The notes beneath the pieces are model-generated. The model worked only from the letters and a program-made list of their open reading frames with translations, searched no databases and was not told the DNA's origin. From NCBI GenBank assembly GCA_009469685.1, contig SSTA01000214.1, positions 1-12,160 of the forward strand: DNA of 12,160 bases, read 5' to 3'. Origin of the DNA: Azonexaceae bacterium. Its GTDB lineage: Bacteria > Pseudomonadota > Gammaproteobacteria > Burkholderiales > Rhodocyclaceae. Both the position numbers and the translations under genes were made by a program. This document shows, in pieces, positions 1 to 8,144 of the stretch (positions are counted from its first letter, which is position 1; every line of letters begins with the position of its first letter).

Positions 1-3000
1 GCCTATGTCATCGTCCAGCACCAAGCGCCGGACCATGACAACATGCTGGTCGAAATTCTCGCCAAGGCGTCACCGCTGCCGGTCGTTGCCGCGAGCGAAG
101 GTCTCGCCGTGGCTCCCGGTCATGTCTACGTCGCGCCGCCGGGGCACGACCTCGAAATTCGTTGCGGACATTTCTCCCTTCCCGATCGGCTGGCCGGCTC
201 CCTGATTGGCCCGTCAGTAGATCGTTTTTTTCGCTCCTACGCGGACGGGTTCGGCGCCAAGGCGATTGCCGTCGTGCTCTCGGGCGCTGGATCGGATGGG
301 ACGATCGGTGCCCTTGCCGTCAAGGCGGCCGGTGGCCGCGTCCTTGCCCAATTGCCGGAAGAAGCCTTGCAGCCCGGCATGCCGCGCTCGGTGATCGCGT
401 CTGGCTGCGTGGATCGTATCGGATCCATCGGTTCGATCGCCGTCTGGCTAGGAACCGAAGTGCACTCTTGGGCAAAGAGACCTGAGGAGCACGATTCCGC
501 CGACGTCGAGGCCTATGTCCAGCTGTTCAGGCGCGTGAGCGAGGTATCGGGAATCGATTTGTCGCGCTATAAGGAGGCGACGCTGCATCGCCAGACCCGT
601 CGGCGCCATCTGAGCCTGGGCATCAAGACTCTTCCCGAATACATCCAGTACGTCGATGCCCATGGCGACGAGCCGTTGCGTCTGCAGCAGTGTTTCATGA
701 TTTCGGTATCGTCGTTCTTTCGCGATCCTCAGGCGTTCGCGGCGGTGGAGCAGCACCTGCGCGAACTGATCGGTCGCAAGCGGCCCGGAGACTCGATCCG
801 GCTCTGGGTTCCTGGTTGCGCCACCGGTGAGGAAGTGTATTCCCTGGCCATGTTGCTGGCCGAAATCCTCGGCGACGCAATCGGCCATTATGCGGTTCGC
901 GTGATCGGGTCCGACATCGACGAGGCTGCCCTGGCCCACGCGCGAACCGGGTTCTACTCCGCCGCGGAAACGGCCGTGCTGGAGCCCGAGCGCCGCCTGC
1001 GCTGGCTCCGGCGGGAAGGCGACGAATGGAAGGTGGTCCACTGGCTGCGCGAGCTGTGCGTCTTCGCGCTGCACGACGTCACGGCGGATCCCCCGTTCAT
1101 CAAGTTGGACATGGTGAGTTGTCGCAACCTCCTGATCTATCTGACGCCCAAGCAGCAAGCTGAGCTTGTCCAGAGTTTCGCCTACGCCCTGGGTCCGGGC
1201 GGACTCCTGCTGCTGGGAAAATCCGAATCCGTCGGAATCCGGGATTCCGGATTCGAACCCATTGATGGCGCCTTGAAGATTTTTCGGCGGCGCTCCGGAT
1301 CGGTCGATGCCATCCTGCGACTTCCCCGGTCATCCTGGCCAAAACCTTTGAGTCATATGCCCATGACGAGCCCTTCCAGCAGTCCTTCCCGCGAAGATAT
1401 GGTCGCCGCCGCGCGCCATACGCTGACCGAATACGCTCCCCCGGGAGTGGTCCTCAATGGACGCTTCGAGCCCGTTCATTTCTTCGGCCATGGCCAGATA
1501 TTCTTCAGCCTGCCGCCGGGGGCAGTGGATTTTGCGGTGTATTCGCTCTGCCGGCCCGAGTTGGCCAGCGAGCTCAAGGCGATGTGTTATCGCCTGGTCC
1601 AGGAGAGGCTGCCCAGCCTCGAGGGCCTGGCGGTCATGGTCGGCACCGGTGAGGGGGTCGCACGCGTGCGGCCCATTCTGCGGCGCATCGAGCCGCGGGA
1701 GCAATCCGTCGAATCGGGCTTTCTCCTCATCCTTGAGGAAGCCGGCGAGGCGAGATCCGCTGACGGCGCGGCGCGTGAATCGGATGGACTGCAGGCCGTA
1801 GAGGTGCAAAGGCTGCGCCAGGAGCTCGCGGACACCCGGGAGCAGCTTCACCATGTCATCGAGAATCTCGAAGCTTCCAATGAAGAGCTCCAGTCCATGC
1901 AGGAGGAATTGCAGGCTTCGGGCGAGGAATTGCAGGCTTCCAACGAGGAATTGCAGGCTTCCAACGAGGAACTGACCACCCTCAATGACGAATTGCGGCA
2001 AAAATCCCACGAGGCGACCCAACTCAGCGTGACCCTGAGCAATATTCAGAATTCGGTGCGCATGAGCCTGGTCGTTCTGGACCGCGAGGGGCATGTCCTG
2101 CGCTTCAACGATCTCGCCACGCGGATTTTCGGGCTGGTCAGAACCGATTTCGGCCAACTGATTTACGGCATCCCCTGCCAGTTGACCCTGCCCACCCTGA
2201 GAGAGCTTGTCGAGCGAGTAGTCGCGACCGGCGAGTCCCACGTCGAGGAAGTCGGCCGCGGCGAACACCATTACCTGATGCGTATCGACCCTTATCGCGA
2301 CGAAGATTCGGCAATTGCCGGAACGGTACTCAGTTTTTCCGACATCACCGAGCTCCATCGTCTTGAACAGGCCAGGCTGGCCAGCGAGCTGCGCTTTGGC
2401 AAGGTTTGGCAGGCCTGTCTGGAGGGACTGCTCGTCTCGGATCGCGAGGGAACCATACTGCTTGCCAATCCGGCTGCCGAGGCGATGTTCGGCTATGGTC
2501 CGGGCGAGATGTCGGGCATCGCCATTGAAACGCTGGTGCCCGATGGCCTGCGGCCCGGCCACGCCGCCATGCGCCAGGAATTCCTCGGCGGAAGCGAACA
2601 GGCGCGCAATATGGCGGGCCGGTCCGACATGTTCGGACGGCGCCGTGATGCCAGCCTTTTCCCGGCCGCCATCAGCCTGAGCAGCTTCGATCTCGACGGG
2701 AAGCGGGTCGCTCTTGCCTCGGTGGTCGATGTGACCGAGATCCATCGCAATCGCATAGCGTTGCAGCAGAGCGAAGCCCGCTTGCGGACCTTCGTCGAAG
2801 CGCTGCCGCTGGCCGCTGCCATGTTCGATCGCGACATGCGTTATGTCGCTGCCAGCGGCAGGTGGCTGGAGGACTATCGCCTGGGCGAGCGCGATCTGAT
2901 CGGCCGTTCTCATTACGAAGTCTTCCCGGAAATCGGCGACGAATGGAAGGCGGTCCATCAGCGTGCGCTGGCGGGCGAGACCATCAGCGCCGCGGAGGAC

Positions 3001-4716
3001 CAATTCGTCCGTGCCGACAAGCGCGTGCAGTGGCTGCATTGGGAAGTTCTGCCCTGGCGGTCGGTCTCCGGCGAGATCGGCGGCATCCTGATCGTCACGG
3101 AGGACGTCACCGCCCGCCGGATGGCCGGCGAGCAGGAAACCAGGAAAATCGCGCTGGAGCAGGAGCTGGCGGTGCTCCAGAAGGTGCTCGATACCAGCAT
3201 GGTCGGCTACTGGGACTGGAATCTCGGGACCGGATCGAAATACCTGAGCGCAACGTTCAAGCAGATGCTCGGTTACGCCGAGGACGAACTGCCCAATACC
3301 GAGGAATCGTGGCGATCGCTCCTATTTGCCGACGATCTCGAGGCGCTACTCGAACTCCTCGATCGACATGTCGCCAGCCGAGGTTCGGAGCCCTACTCCC
3401 GGGAGGTGCGCTATCGTCATCGGGACGGTTCGACGGTCTGGGTCATCTGTTCCGGACTGGTGGTCGAATGGGCCGACGAAGGCCGGCCGGTCCGCATGGT
3501 CGGCAGCCATGTCGACGTCACCCGCTTGCACGAGCAGCTGGAAGCGCTGGAGGAGGCCAATCGGCGGGCCGAGGACGCAAGCCGCGCCAAGAGCAATTTT
3601 CTCGCGAACATGAGCCACGAAATCAGGACGCCCCTCAATGCGGTCCTCGGACTGACCCATATTCTGGGAAATCGGCTTGACCAGGCGGAGCACCGCGCCA
3701 TGGTGGGCAAGATCGGCACTGCGGCAAACCACCTGCTCGAAGTCATCAACGATATCCTCGATCTGTCGAGTATCGAGGCGGAACGCTTCGAACTTCATCC
3801 CAAGGAATTCGACCTGGCCGAAATCGGCGAGCGGCTGCAGATCATGCTCATCGATCGCGCCAGGACAAAGGGGCTCGATTTTTCGGTGACCTGTCCCGGC
3901 CTCGGCTACCTGGTCTGGGGCGATGCGACCCGCTACCTGCAGGCGGTGCTCAATCTGGCATCGAACGCGGTGAAATACACCCCTTCCGGATTTGTCCGTA
4001 TCTGCATCAGCCGTCAGGCCGAATCCGAAGGGCGAGTCCTGCTGCTGGCCGAGGTCGAGGACAGCGGACCGGGCGTTGCGCCGCAAATGCGCGAGCACCT
4101 CTTCGAACGCTTTCGGCGGGGTGGGGCGGTGGGGGCGATTTCCGGCACCGGTCTCGGATTGAGCATAGTCAAACGCCTGGCGGAATTGATGGGTGGCGAG
4201 GCCGGGTTGCGGAGCAATGCGGACACGGGGAGCACCTTCTGGTTCACCGCCTGGTTCGAGATGCGCGGTCCGCTATCGCCCGCCAAGCTCCCGGCGGATG
4301 CCGATCCGGCCAAGCTCTTGAAGCTCAAGCATTCCGGGGCGCGCATCCTTCTGGTCGAAGATGAGCCGATCAACCAGGAAATCGCCGCTACCCTGCTGGA
4401 GGATGTGGGACTGGTCGTCGACGTCGTCGGCGACGGCGTCCAAGGCGTTGCCCAGGCCCAAGCGCGGTCGGACTATCGCTTGATCTTCATGGACATGCAG
4501 ATGCCCCATATGGATGGACTGACGGCCACGCGGGAAATCCGGCGGCTGCCGGACTGGTCGGGACGCCCCATCGTGGCCATGACCGCCAACGCCTTTGTGG
4601 GCGATCGCCAGCGCTGCCTGGAAGCCGGGATGAACGACTTCGTCAGCAAGCCGATCGAGCCTGAGACCCTGTATGAAACCGTGCTGCGCTGGCTCGCGCA
4701 ACCGGAGGCCAAGTAA
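1..4716 (+). CDS. CheB-CheR-PAS-histidine kinase-receiver hybrid protein (5' end outside window)
   Basis: The frame is open from base 1, so 1571 residues of a longer protein are visible; numbering here starts at the first codon. The first residues continue a CheB methylesterase domain: the family's catalytic His in VQH (about 7) and Asp in GSDG (about 99) are present, while the nucleophilic Ser region lies before the window. CheR follows (about 170-430), with FFRDP, the SAM-binding run PGCATGEE and NLLIYL. A heptad coiled coil lies at about 605-675. Four PAS-like modules lie at about 686-783, 798-915, 923-1038 and 1063-1175. The kinase core has the phospho-acceptor His at 1206 (NMSHEIRTPLN), an N-box near 1318-1326, DSGPG near 1354 and GTGLGLS near 1382. 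The C-terminal receiver has VEDEP, phospho-acceptor Asp 1498 (FMDMQMP) and Lys 1550 (VSKP). No membrane segment is visible, so it is probably a cytosolic sensor kinase. Both kinase and receiver look active by motif. Input signal and output partner are unknown. Confidence 0.95.
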   Translation, partial: AYVIVQHQAPDHDNMLVEILAKASPLPVVAASEGLAVAPGHVYVAPPGHDLEIRCGHFSLPDRLAGSLIGPSVDRFFRSYADGFGAKAIAVVLSGAGSDGTIGALAVKAAGGRVLAQLPEEALQPGMPRSVIASGCVDRIGSIGSIAVWLGTEVHSWAKRPEEHDSADVEAYVQLFRRVSEVSGIDLSRYKEATLHRQTRRRHLSLGIKTLPEYIQYVDAHGDEPLRLQQCFMISVSSFFRDPQAFAAVEQHLRELIGRKRPGDSIRLWVPGCATGEEVYSLAMLLAEILGDAIGHYAVRVIGSDIDEAALAHARTGFYSAAETAVLEPERRLRWLRREGDEWKVVHWLRELCVFALHDVTADPPFIKLDMVSCRNLLIYLTPKQQAELVQSFAYALGPGGLLLLGKSESVGIRDSGFEPIDGALKIFRRRSGSVDAILRLPRSSWPKPLSHMPMTSPSSSPSREDMVAAARHTLTEYAPPGVVLNGRFEPVHFFGHGQIFFSLPPGAVDFAVYSLCRPELASELKAMCYRLVQERLPSLEGLAVMVGTGEGVARVRPILRRIEPREQSVESGFLLILEEAGEARSADGAARESDGLQAVEVQRLRQELADTREQLHHVIENLEASNEELQSMQEELQASGEELQASNEELQASNEELTTLNDELRQKSHEATQLSVTLSNIQNSVRMSLVVLDREGHVLRFNDLATRIFGLVRTDFGQLIYGIPCQLTLPTLRELVERVVATGESHVEEVGRGEHHYLMRIDPYRDEDSAIAGTVLSFSDITELHRLEQARLASELRFGKVWQACLEGLLVSDREGTILLANPAAEAMFGYGPGEMSGIAIETLVPDGLRPGHAAMRQEFLGGSEQARNMAGRSDMFGRRRDASLFPAAISLSSFDLDGKRVALASVVDVTEIHRNRIALQQSEARLRTFVEALPLAAAMFDRDMRYVAASGRWLEDYRLGERDLIGRSHYEVFPEIGDEWKAVHQRALAGETISAAEDQFVRADKRVQWLHWEVLPWRSVSGEIGGILIVTEDVTARRMAGEQETRKIALEQELAVLQKVLDTSMVGYWDWNLGTGSKYLSATFKQMLGYAEDELPNTEESWRSLLFADDLEALLELLDRHVASRGSEPYSREVRYRHRDGSTVWVICSGLVVEWADEGRPVRMVGSHVDVTRLHEQLEALEEANRRAEDASRAKSNFLANMSHEIRTPLNAVLGLTHILGNRLDQAEHRAMVGKIGTAANHLLEVINDILDLSSIEAERFELHPKEFDLAEIGERLQIMLIDRARTKGLDFSVTCPGLGYLVWGDATRYLQAVLNLASNAVKYTPSGFVRICISRQAESEGRVLLLAEVEDSGPGVAPQMREHLFERFRRGGAVGAISGTGLGLSIVKRLAELMGGEAGLRSNADTGSTFWFTAWFEMRGPLSPAKLPADADPAKLLKLKHSGARILLVEDEPINQEIAATLLEDVGLVVDVVGDGVQGVAQAQARSDYRLIFMDMQMPHMDGLTATREIRRLPDWSGRPIVAMTANAFVGDRQRCLEAGMNDFVSKPIEPETLYETVLRWLAQPEAK
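1903..1965 (+). repeat. 21-bp tandem repeat coding a heptad coiled coil
   Basis: A 17-base core (gaggaattgcaggcttc) recurs exactly at 1903, 1924 and 1945, a period of 21 bases. A diverged fourth copy begins near 1966. It encodes EELQAS(G/N) heptads between the CheR-linked region and the first PAS module. Such EELQ/NEEL helices are typical linkers in CheB-CheR-PAS fusions. The near-perfect nucleotide identity suggests recent duplication, and copy number may vary among relatives. It is in frame, so gain or loss of a unit would lengthen or shorten the helix by exactly one heptad. Confidence 0.85.
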
Positions 4717-4734
4717 CGGCCTGGGCTTCCATTC

Positions 4735-4764
4735 CCCGTCCGCGCTACGGTCTCAAGGGACGGG
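4735..4764. terminator. Weak inverted repeat between convergent genes
   Basis: CCCGTCC at 4735-4741 pairs perfectly with GGACGGG at 4758-4764 around a 16-base loop. It lies between the stop of the hybrid kinase gene (4714-4716) and the stop of the amidohydrolase gene (4753-4755), overlapping the latter's last codons. Position suits a shared terminator, but neither strand has a T-run after the stem, so this is a weak call. Confidence 0.25.
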
Positions 4765-5547
4765 CCGTGCTGCCTTGGCCGCTGCCAGGAAATCGAGCAC
4801 GATGGGGCTGCTGTCGAGGAGATCGGCGCCGCTGTGATGGAATTCCGGGTGCCATTGGCAGCCTGCGACATAGCCCGACCCCCTCCAGCGTATCGCTTCG
4901 ATGATGCCGTCACCGGATTGGGCTTCGACCAGAAGATCGTTGCCCAGACGCTCGATCGCCTGGTGGTGGATGCTGATGACCCGGCCGTGATTCTGGTCCG
5001 GATAGAGTTCAGCCAGGCGGGTGTAGGGGATCAGAATCACTTCATGCTGGTGGGCGTCGTAGAGGGAAGGCTCGGCGTGACGCGCAGCTTCGGGGCGCAG
5101 GGTGGGAATGTCCTGGATCAGAGTTCCGCCCAGGGCGACGTTGATCAGCTGGCAACCGCGACAGATTCCCAGCACGGGCTTGCCCTGGATGACGAATTCC
5201 CAGAAGAGCTCGATCTCGTAGCGGTCGCGAATGCGGTCGCCGCTCCATTCGTCGCGCAAGGGCTTGCTGCCGTAGGTTTCCGGGGCCATGTCGGCACCGC
5301 CCTGGAGGATCAGCCCATCCAATTCGCGAACATAGCTGCTGACCGAGATGGCGCTGCGCTGGACCCCGCCGCCGCTTTCGATCGTCGGGACCATGAAGAC
5401 CAATGCGCCGTGGGACATCACCCAGTGGGCGATGGATTGCTCAAGATATTGCAGCGTCTTGCCGGGAAAGTTGAGTTCCCGCGGCGGCGTGTGCATGAGC
5501 CGGGCGGAAAGGCCGATGCGGAGCGGGCGTGGGCCACCGGCATTCAT
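4753..5547 (-). CDS. Class I glutamine amidotransferase-like gamma-glutamyl hydrolase (C26/PuuD family)
   Basis: This 264-residue protein covers the whole C26 fold. It has the nucleophile elbow GICRG with Cys129, and His233 and Glu235 in CQWHPEF complete the family triad. The early [12 protein letters not shown] segment (82-93) and IHHQAI (193-198) are typical of gamma-glutamyl-GABA hydrolase (PuuD) and its relatives, which cleave gamma-glutamyl amide bonds. There is no signal peptide, so it should act in the cytoplasm. The start chosen is the ATG whose first bases overlap the TGA of the upstream ligase gene (ATGA). The SD there is poor, so translational coupling is likely. It is the last gene of the antiporter-ligase-hydrolase operon. 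The neighbouring ligase suggests its substrate is a gamma-glutamyl product rather than putrescine-pathway GABA, and no other puu gene is visible. Exact substrate is not inferable. Confidence 0.88.
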   Translation of the reverse strand: MNAGGPRPLRIGLSARLMHTPPRELNFPGKTLQYLEQSIAHWVMSHGALVFMVPTIESGGGVQRSAISVSSYVRELDGLILQGGADMAPETYGSKPLRDEWSGDRIRDRYEIELFWEFVIQGKPVLGICRGCQLINVALGGTLIQDIPTLRPEAARHAEPSLYDAHQHEVILIPYTRLAELYPDQNHGRVISIHHQAIERLGNDLLVEAQSGDGIIEAIRWRGSGYVAGCQWHPEFHHSGADLLDSSPIVLDFLAAAKAARPVP

Positions 5548-6659
5548 GCATCCGCCCAGACGAGGCACTGCTGACGCACCAGTTCGGCCAGCAGAGGGTC
5601 GTTGGCATGGTGTTCCCGGAGCCAGCGGGCGTCGTTGCGGCGGGCGCGGGCGTTGGCGGCCAGCTCGGCGATGGCGGCATCGCTGCCGAGTTCCACCGCA
5701 TGGTGGCCGATACGGGTGATCAGGCGGGCCACCTCGTCGCCGAGAGACAACTGCTCGCCGCTCGCCGGGTCGACCCAGACGCCATCCAGCCCGAAACGGC
5801 AGGCCTGGAAGCGGTTGAAGGTATAGACCAGGTAATCGTCTTCGGCCGGGCGGAAAGGCTTTTCGATCATCAACCAGCGGGCCAGGGTCTGGATCAGAGC
5901 CGCCAATTGGGCTGCCCTGGTCACGGTCAGGGGAGTATCCATGACGCGCACCTCGATGGTGCCGAATTCGGGCTTGGGTCGGATGTCCCAGTAGAAATCC
6001 TTCATGCTGTTGACGACCCCGGTGCGGGCCATCTTGGCGAAATAGTCCTGGAACTCGGCCCAGGTCAGGGTGAAGGGAGCACGACCTGCCAGGGGAAAAG
6101 CGAAAATAGAGTTGAGCCGAGCCGAGTCGAACCCGGTATCCGCTCCCTGGACATAGGGTGAGGACGCCGACAGGGCGATCAGGTGCGGAATGTAGCGGGA
6201 CAGTCCGTGGAGCAGCAGAAGGGCTTCGTCGGGCCCGGGGCAGCCGATATGGACGTGCTGACCGAAGACGGTAAATTGCTTGGCGAGGTAGCCGTAGAGA
6301 TCGTTCAACTGCTTGTAACGGGGGCCTTCGGAGATGCGCCGTTCGCTCCAGTGTTGGAAGGGATGGACGCCACCTCCGCAAATGCCGATGTCGAGACGGC
6401 GGGCAGCCCGCAGCAGGCCTTCGCGCAAGGCGGCCAATTGTTCCGCTGCCTCCGCATAATCCTTGCAGATGCCGGTGGCCACCTCGATCATGCTGTCGGT
6501 GATTTCCAGTTTGACGTCGCCCTTGAACCCCTGCTGGTCGAGGACGCGCAGCAGATCGTGGGCGACCGGGACGAGATCGTAGTCGTAGGTGCTGACAAGC
6601 TGGAGCTCGAGTTCGACACCCAGGGTCAGGCACCGGGAAGCGGCGAAGGGCTCAAGCAT
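5544..6659 (-). CDS. ybdK: YbdK-type carboxylate-amine ligase (glutamate-cysteine ligase family 2)
   Basis: At 371 residues it matches the usual length of YbdK proteins (about 370). Family signatures are GVELELQ near 14-20, an acidic and metal-site stretch [11 protein letters not shown] (50-60), GQHVHIG (133-139) and [18 protein letters not shown] (224-241). The family uses ATP to join a carboxylate, classically the gamma-carboxyl of glutamate, to an amine. E. coli YbdK makes gamma-glutamylcysteine only weakly, so the true substrate here is open. The start is supported by GGGGAGG at 6665-6671, five bases before the ATG. The first 8 bases overlap the end of the antiporter gene, and the stop overlaps the start of the C26 hydrolase gene. 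No canonical gshB or other glutathione gene is in the window. Family call is firm; substrate is not. Confidence 0.9.
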   Translation of the reverse strand: MLEPFAASRCLTLGVELELQLVSTYDYDLVPVAHDLLRVLDQQGFKGDVKLEITDSMIEVATGICKDYAEAAEQLAALREGLLRAARRLDIGICGGGVHPFQHWSERRISEGPRYKQLNDLYGYLAKQFTVFGQHVHIGCPGPDEALLLLHGLSRYIPHLIALSASSPYVQGADTGFDSARLNSIFAFPLAGRAPFTLTWAEFQDYFAKMARTGVVNSMKDFYWDIRPKPEFGTIEVRVMDTPLTVTRAAQLAALIQTLARWLMIEKPFRPAEDDYLVYTFNRFQACRFGLDGVWVDPASGEQLSLGDEVARLITRIGHHAVELGSDAAIAELAANARARRNDARWLREHHANDPLLAELVRQQCLVWADA

Positions 6660-7887
6660 GGCGGCCTCCCCGGGTCAGATTGGCCTCGCGGCAGAATTTG
6701 AGCGCCCACTGGGTGGCCAAGGGGCCGACGATCTCCATGACCGTAATGGCGCCGATCAAGGCCGAGGCCACTCGCGTGCCGAATTCGGGAAACGCCTGGT
6801 GCAGGCTGGTCGTCAGCAAGACCGCGATGCCGGACATGGGCAGCAGGGCGATGCCCAGGGCCGCAGACTGGCGGACCGAGAGCCCCGAGCGGCGCCCCAG
6901 AAGGACGGTGGAAGCGATCTTGGTGGCTGCTCTGATCACCAGGAGTACCAGGGCAACGAGGCCGCCGCCGACGATCAGTCGCCAGTCGGTGGCCATGCCG
7001 TTGACCACGAACAGCAGCACGACCAGGGCTCCCCCGGCGGTGCCGAAATGCCGTGGCCAAAGGCGGGGACGGGGATCCCGGCTGCGCAGCAGTATTCCCG
7101 CGAGGAGCGGCACCAACAGAGGCGAGGCCCCCAGGGTCTGAACGAGGGCGAGGGCCAGGAACAGGAGGCCGAGCAACAACAGGGCTCCGTTCTCGTCGCT
7201 GACGTCGATCCGGCGCTGGGCGAATCCGACTGCGGATGCCAGGAGCAGAGCCAGGATGAACGAGAGAGCCAAGGTGGCGAGCGGGTTGAGGGCCGCGTTC
7301 CAGGGGTCTCCGGCGTCCACGACACCAAGCGCCACCAACAGTACCTGGAGGGCGACGACCGCGTAGATGGTGTTCAGGGCGGAGAGGAGCAGAAGCCGCT
7401 CGGTGACCTGGCCACGGGCATTCATTTCTGCCGCGACGCGCATGATGACTGCCGGCGAACTGACCATGCAGACCGTCGCTACGGCCATGGAACTGCCCAA
7501 GCCGAGGCCCAGGGTGTGCGCCATGGCGGTGACGGCAACGAAGGTCAGGCCGGCTTCGGCGAGGCTGGTGGCGATCAGCCAGGGATTGGCCAGCAGCCAG
7601 CGCGGATTGATGCGGTTGCCCAGCTCGAAGAGCAGGACTGCGAGGGCGACTTCGAGCGCTCGCTGCAGCAAGGCGGGAATCTGCAGGCCGCTGGTGTCGA
7701 AATCGATCACCGACGCGAACAGGCCGATCAGGGTATAGCCGACGATGCGGGGCCAGCGCAGGTAGCGGAAGACGAATTCTCCCGCCAGGGGAGCCACCAC
7801 GAGCAGAAGGGCAAACCAGAAGGCGTTATCCAGGTGGAGGGGCCAGCTCGGCAATAGAGAGAGCGTTGCCAAAGGATCGTGAGTCAT
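6652..7887 (-). CDS. Cation/proton antiporter, CPA2-like membrane domain without RCK domain
   Basis: A 411-residue, very hydrophobic protein with about 11-13 predicted membrane spans. It resembles the Na+/H+ or K+/H+ exchanger domain: [13 protein letters not shown] near 45-57, LLFELGNRI near 85-93, [13 protein letters not shown] near 143-155, and a late-helix basic pair around R319 and K323. It ends after the membrane domain, with no cytosolic TrkA-N/RCK regulatory domain of the KefB/KefC kind. In the helix where CPA exchangers usually carry an Asp-Asp or Asn-Asp ion site, I read LNTIYAVV (N172-T173). The ATG at 7887 is chosen because AGGAG (7893-7897) lies five bases upstream. An in-frame ATG nine codons earlier has no comparable SD. 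It is the first gene of the operon. Ion specificity and direction cannot be told. Confidence 0.87.
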   Translation of the reverse strand: MTHDPLATLSLLPSWPLHLDNAFWFALLLVVAPLAGEFVFRYLRWPRIVGYTLIGLFASVIDFDTSGLQIPALLQRALEVALAVLLFELGNRINPRWLLANPWLIATSLAEAGLTFVAVTAMAHTLGLGLGSSMAVATVCMVSSPAVIMRVAAEMNARGQVTERLLLLSALNTIYAVVALQVLLVALGVVDAGDPWNAALNPLATLALSFILALLLASAVGFAQRRIDVSDENGALLLLGLLFLALALVQTLGASPLLVPLLAGILLRSRDPRPRLWPRHFGTAGGALVVLLFVVNGMATDWRLIVGGGLVALVLLVIRAATKIASTVLLGRRSGLSVRQSAALGIALLPMSGIAVLLTTSLHQAFPEFGTRVASALIGAITVMEIVGPLATQWALKFCREANLTRGGRHA

Positions 7888-8015
7888 TCTGTCTCCTGCG
7901 AAAAAGTCCGCCATTCGCACGGGCGAAGCGGGAGGAAGCTCAGAAGGTCCGGTGACGGCAGGACCGGATGAGCGGCGGGGGACGCCGCAGCCGAGAAACG
8001 GGGGCGTTCGGACAT
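7884..8015 (-). other. Possible 43-codon leader ORF overlapping the antiporter start
   Basis: An ATG at 8015 opens a 43-codon frame (first residues MSERPRFS, last residues FSQETE) whose TGA overlaps the antiporter ATG as ATGA. It would pass through three of the leader hairpins and place ribosomes on the antiporter start. No clear SD precedes it, the peptide is Pro-rich without recognisable motifs, and high-GC DNA gives many open frames. Plausible as a coupled leader peptide, not established. Confidence 0.2.
7892..7897 (-). promoter_or_regulatory. Ribosome binding site of the antiporter
   Basis: AGGAGA on the minus strand, with the AGGAG core five bases before the ATG at 7887. It selects this start over the upstream in-frame ATG and also lies inside the last codons of a 43-codon upstream frame. 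Confidence 0.7.
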
Positions 8016-8035
8016 GGGCTCGCCCAAACGTCCAT

Positions 8036-8060
8036 CCGGCTAAGGGTGCCGGTTTTTTTT
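8036..8060 (+). terminator. Terminator-like hairpin with T8 on the plus strand
   Basis: On the plus strand, CCGGC, a 7-base loop and GCCGG are followed directly by eight T residues (8053-8060). This is the form of a short intrinsic terminator, yet no plus-strand gene lies upstream. It could end an antisense or small RNA running through the leader, or be incidental to the minus-strand leader hairpin. Confidence 0.35.
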
Positions 8061-8061
8061 C

Positions 8062-8067
8062 ATTATG
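8062..8067 (-). promoter_or_regulatory. Candidate -10 box for the antiporter operon
   Basis: Minus-strand CATAAT (five of six to TATAAT) lies just before the A-run, which would place transcription start within or just after the A residues. No good -35 box is seen 16-18 bases upstream. A second -10-like TACAAT lies at 8096-8101, also without a good -35. Between here and the cupin stop there is only a GC-rich CCGGG/CCCGG repeat near 8118-8130. Confidence 0.3.
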
Positions 8068-8144
8068 ACGCAAGACGTCGCGGGAATTGCGACGGATTGT
8101 AACGGTTTCCGACCAAGCGCCGGGCCGCCCGGTGGAGCGGCGTG

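Larger units (their letters stand above)
7888..8060 (-). promoter_or_regulatory. Structured 5' leader of the antiporter operon
   Basis: Read on the minus strand, the region between an A-run (8053-8060) and the antiporter ATG folds into several hairpins. They are CCGGC/GCCGG (8036-8052), GGAC-TGGG/CCCA-GTCC with a CGAG loop (8010-8033), GCGGCG/CGCCGC (7972-7988) and GGTCC/GGACC (7946-7965). Two of these have competing partners: CGTTTGG with CCGAACG (8005-8030) excludes the second, and TCCGGT with ACCGGA (7948-7968) excludes the fourth. Switchable folding in front of an ion transporter gene suggests a regulatory leader. I do not recognise a named riboswitch class. High GC makes chance pairing likely, so function is an inference. 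Confidence 0.4.

Noticed and set aside
448..1158. 236-codon minus-strand frame opposite the CheR domain
   Set aside because: Shadow of the CheR coding frame; composition lacks protein-family features.
1903..1965. Repeats considered as a possible CRISPR-like array
   Set aside because: The units are contiguous, lack spacers and encode an in-frame coiled coil.
1330..3039. 569-codon open frame on the minus strand opposite the hybrid kinase gene
   Set aside because: It is antisense to strongly conserved coil and PAS domains, has no recognisable domain, and high-GC codon bias readily opens opposite frames.
3346..4098. 250-codon minus-strand frame opposite the kinase core
   Set aside because: Antisense to the conserved histidine kinase motifs, with no domain of its own.
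4834..5574. 246-codon plus-strand frame opposite the C26 gene
   Set aside because: Antisense to a complete catalytic domain; no motif.
5548..6633. Long in-frame N-terminal extension of the C26 hydrolase on the minus strand
   Set aside because: It overlaps the YbdK gene in another frame, reads as Pro/Arg-rich low-quality sequence, and the ATGA start gives a complete C26 domain.
6589..7857. 422-codon plus-strand frame opposite the antiporter
   Set aside because: Gln/Gly/Glu-rich mirror of a hydrophobic membrane-protein frame, a usual artefact.
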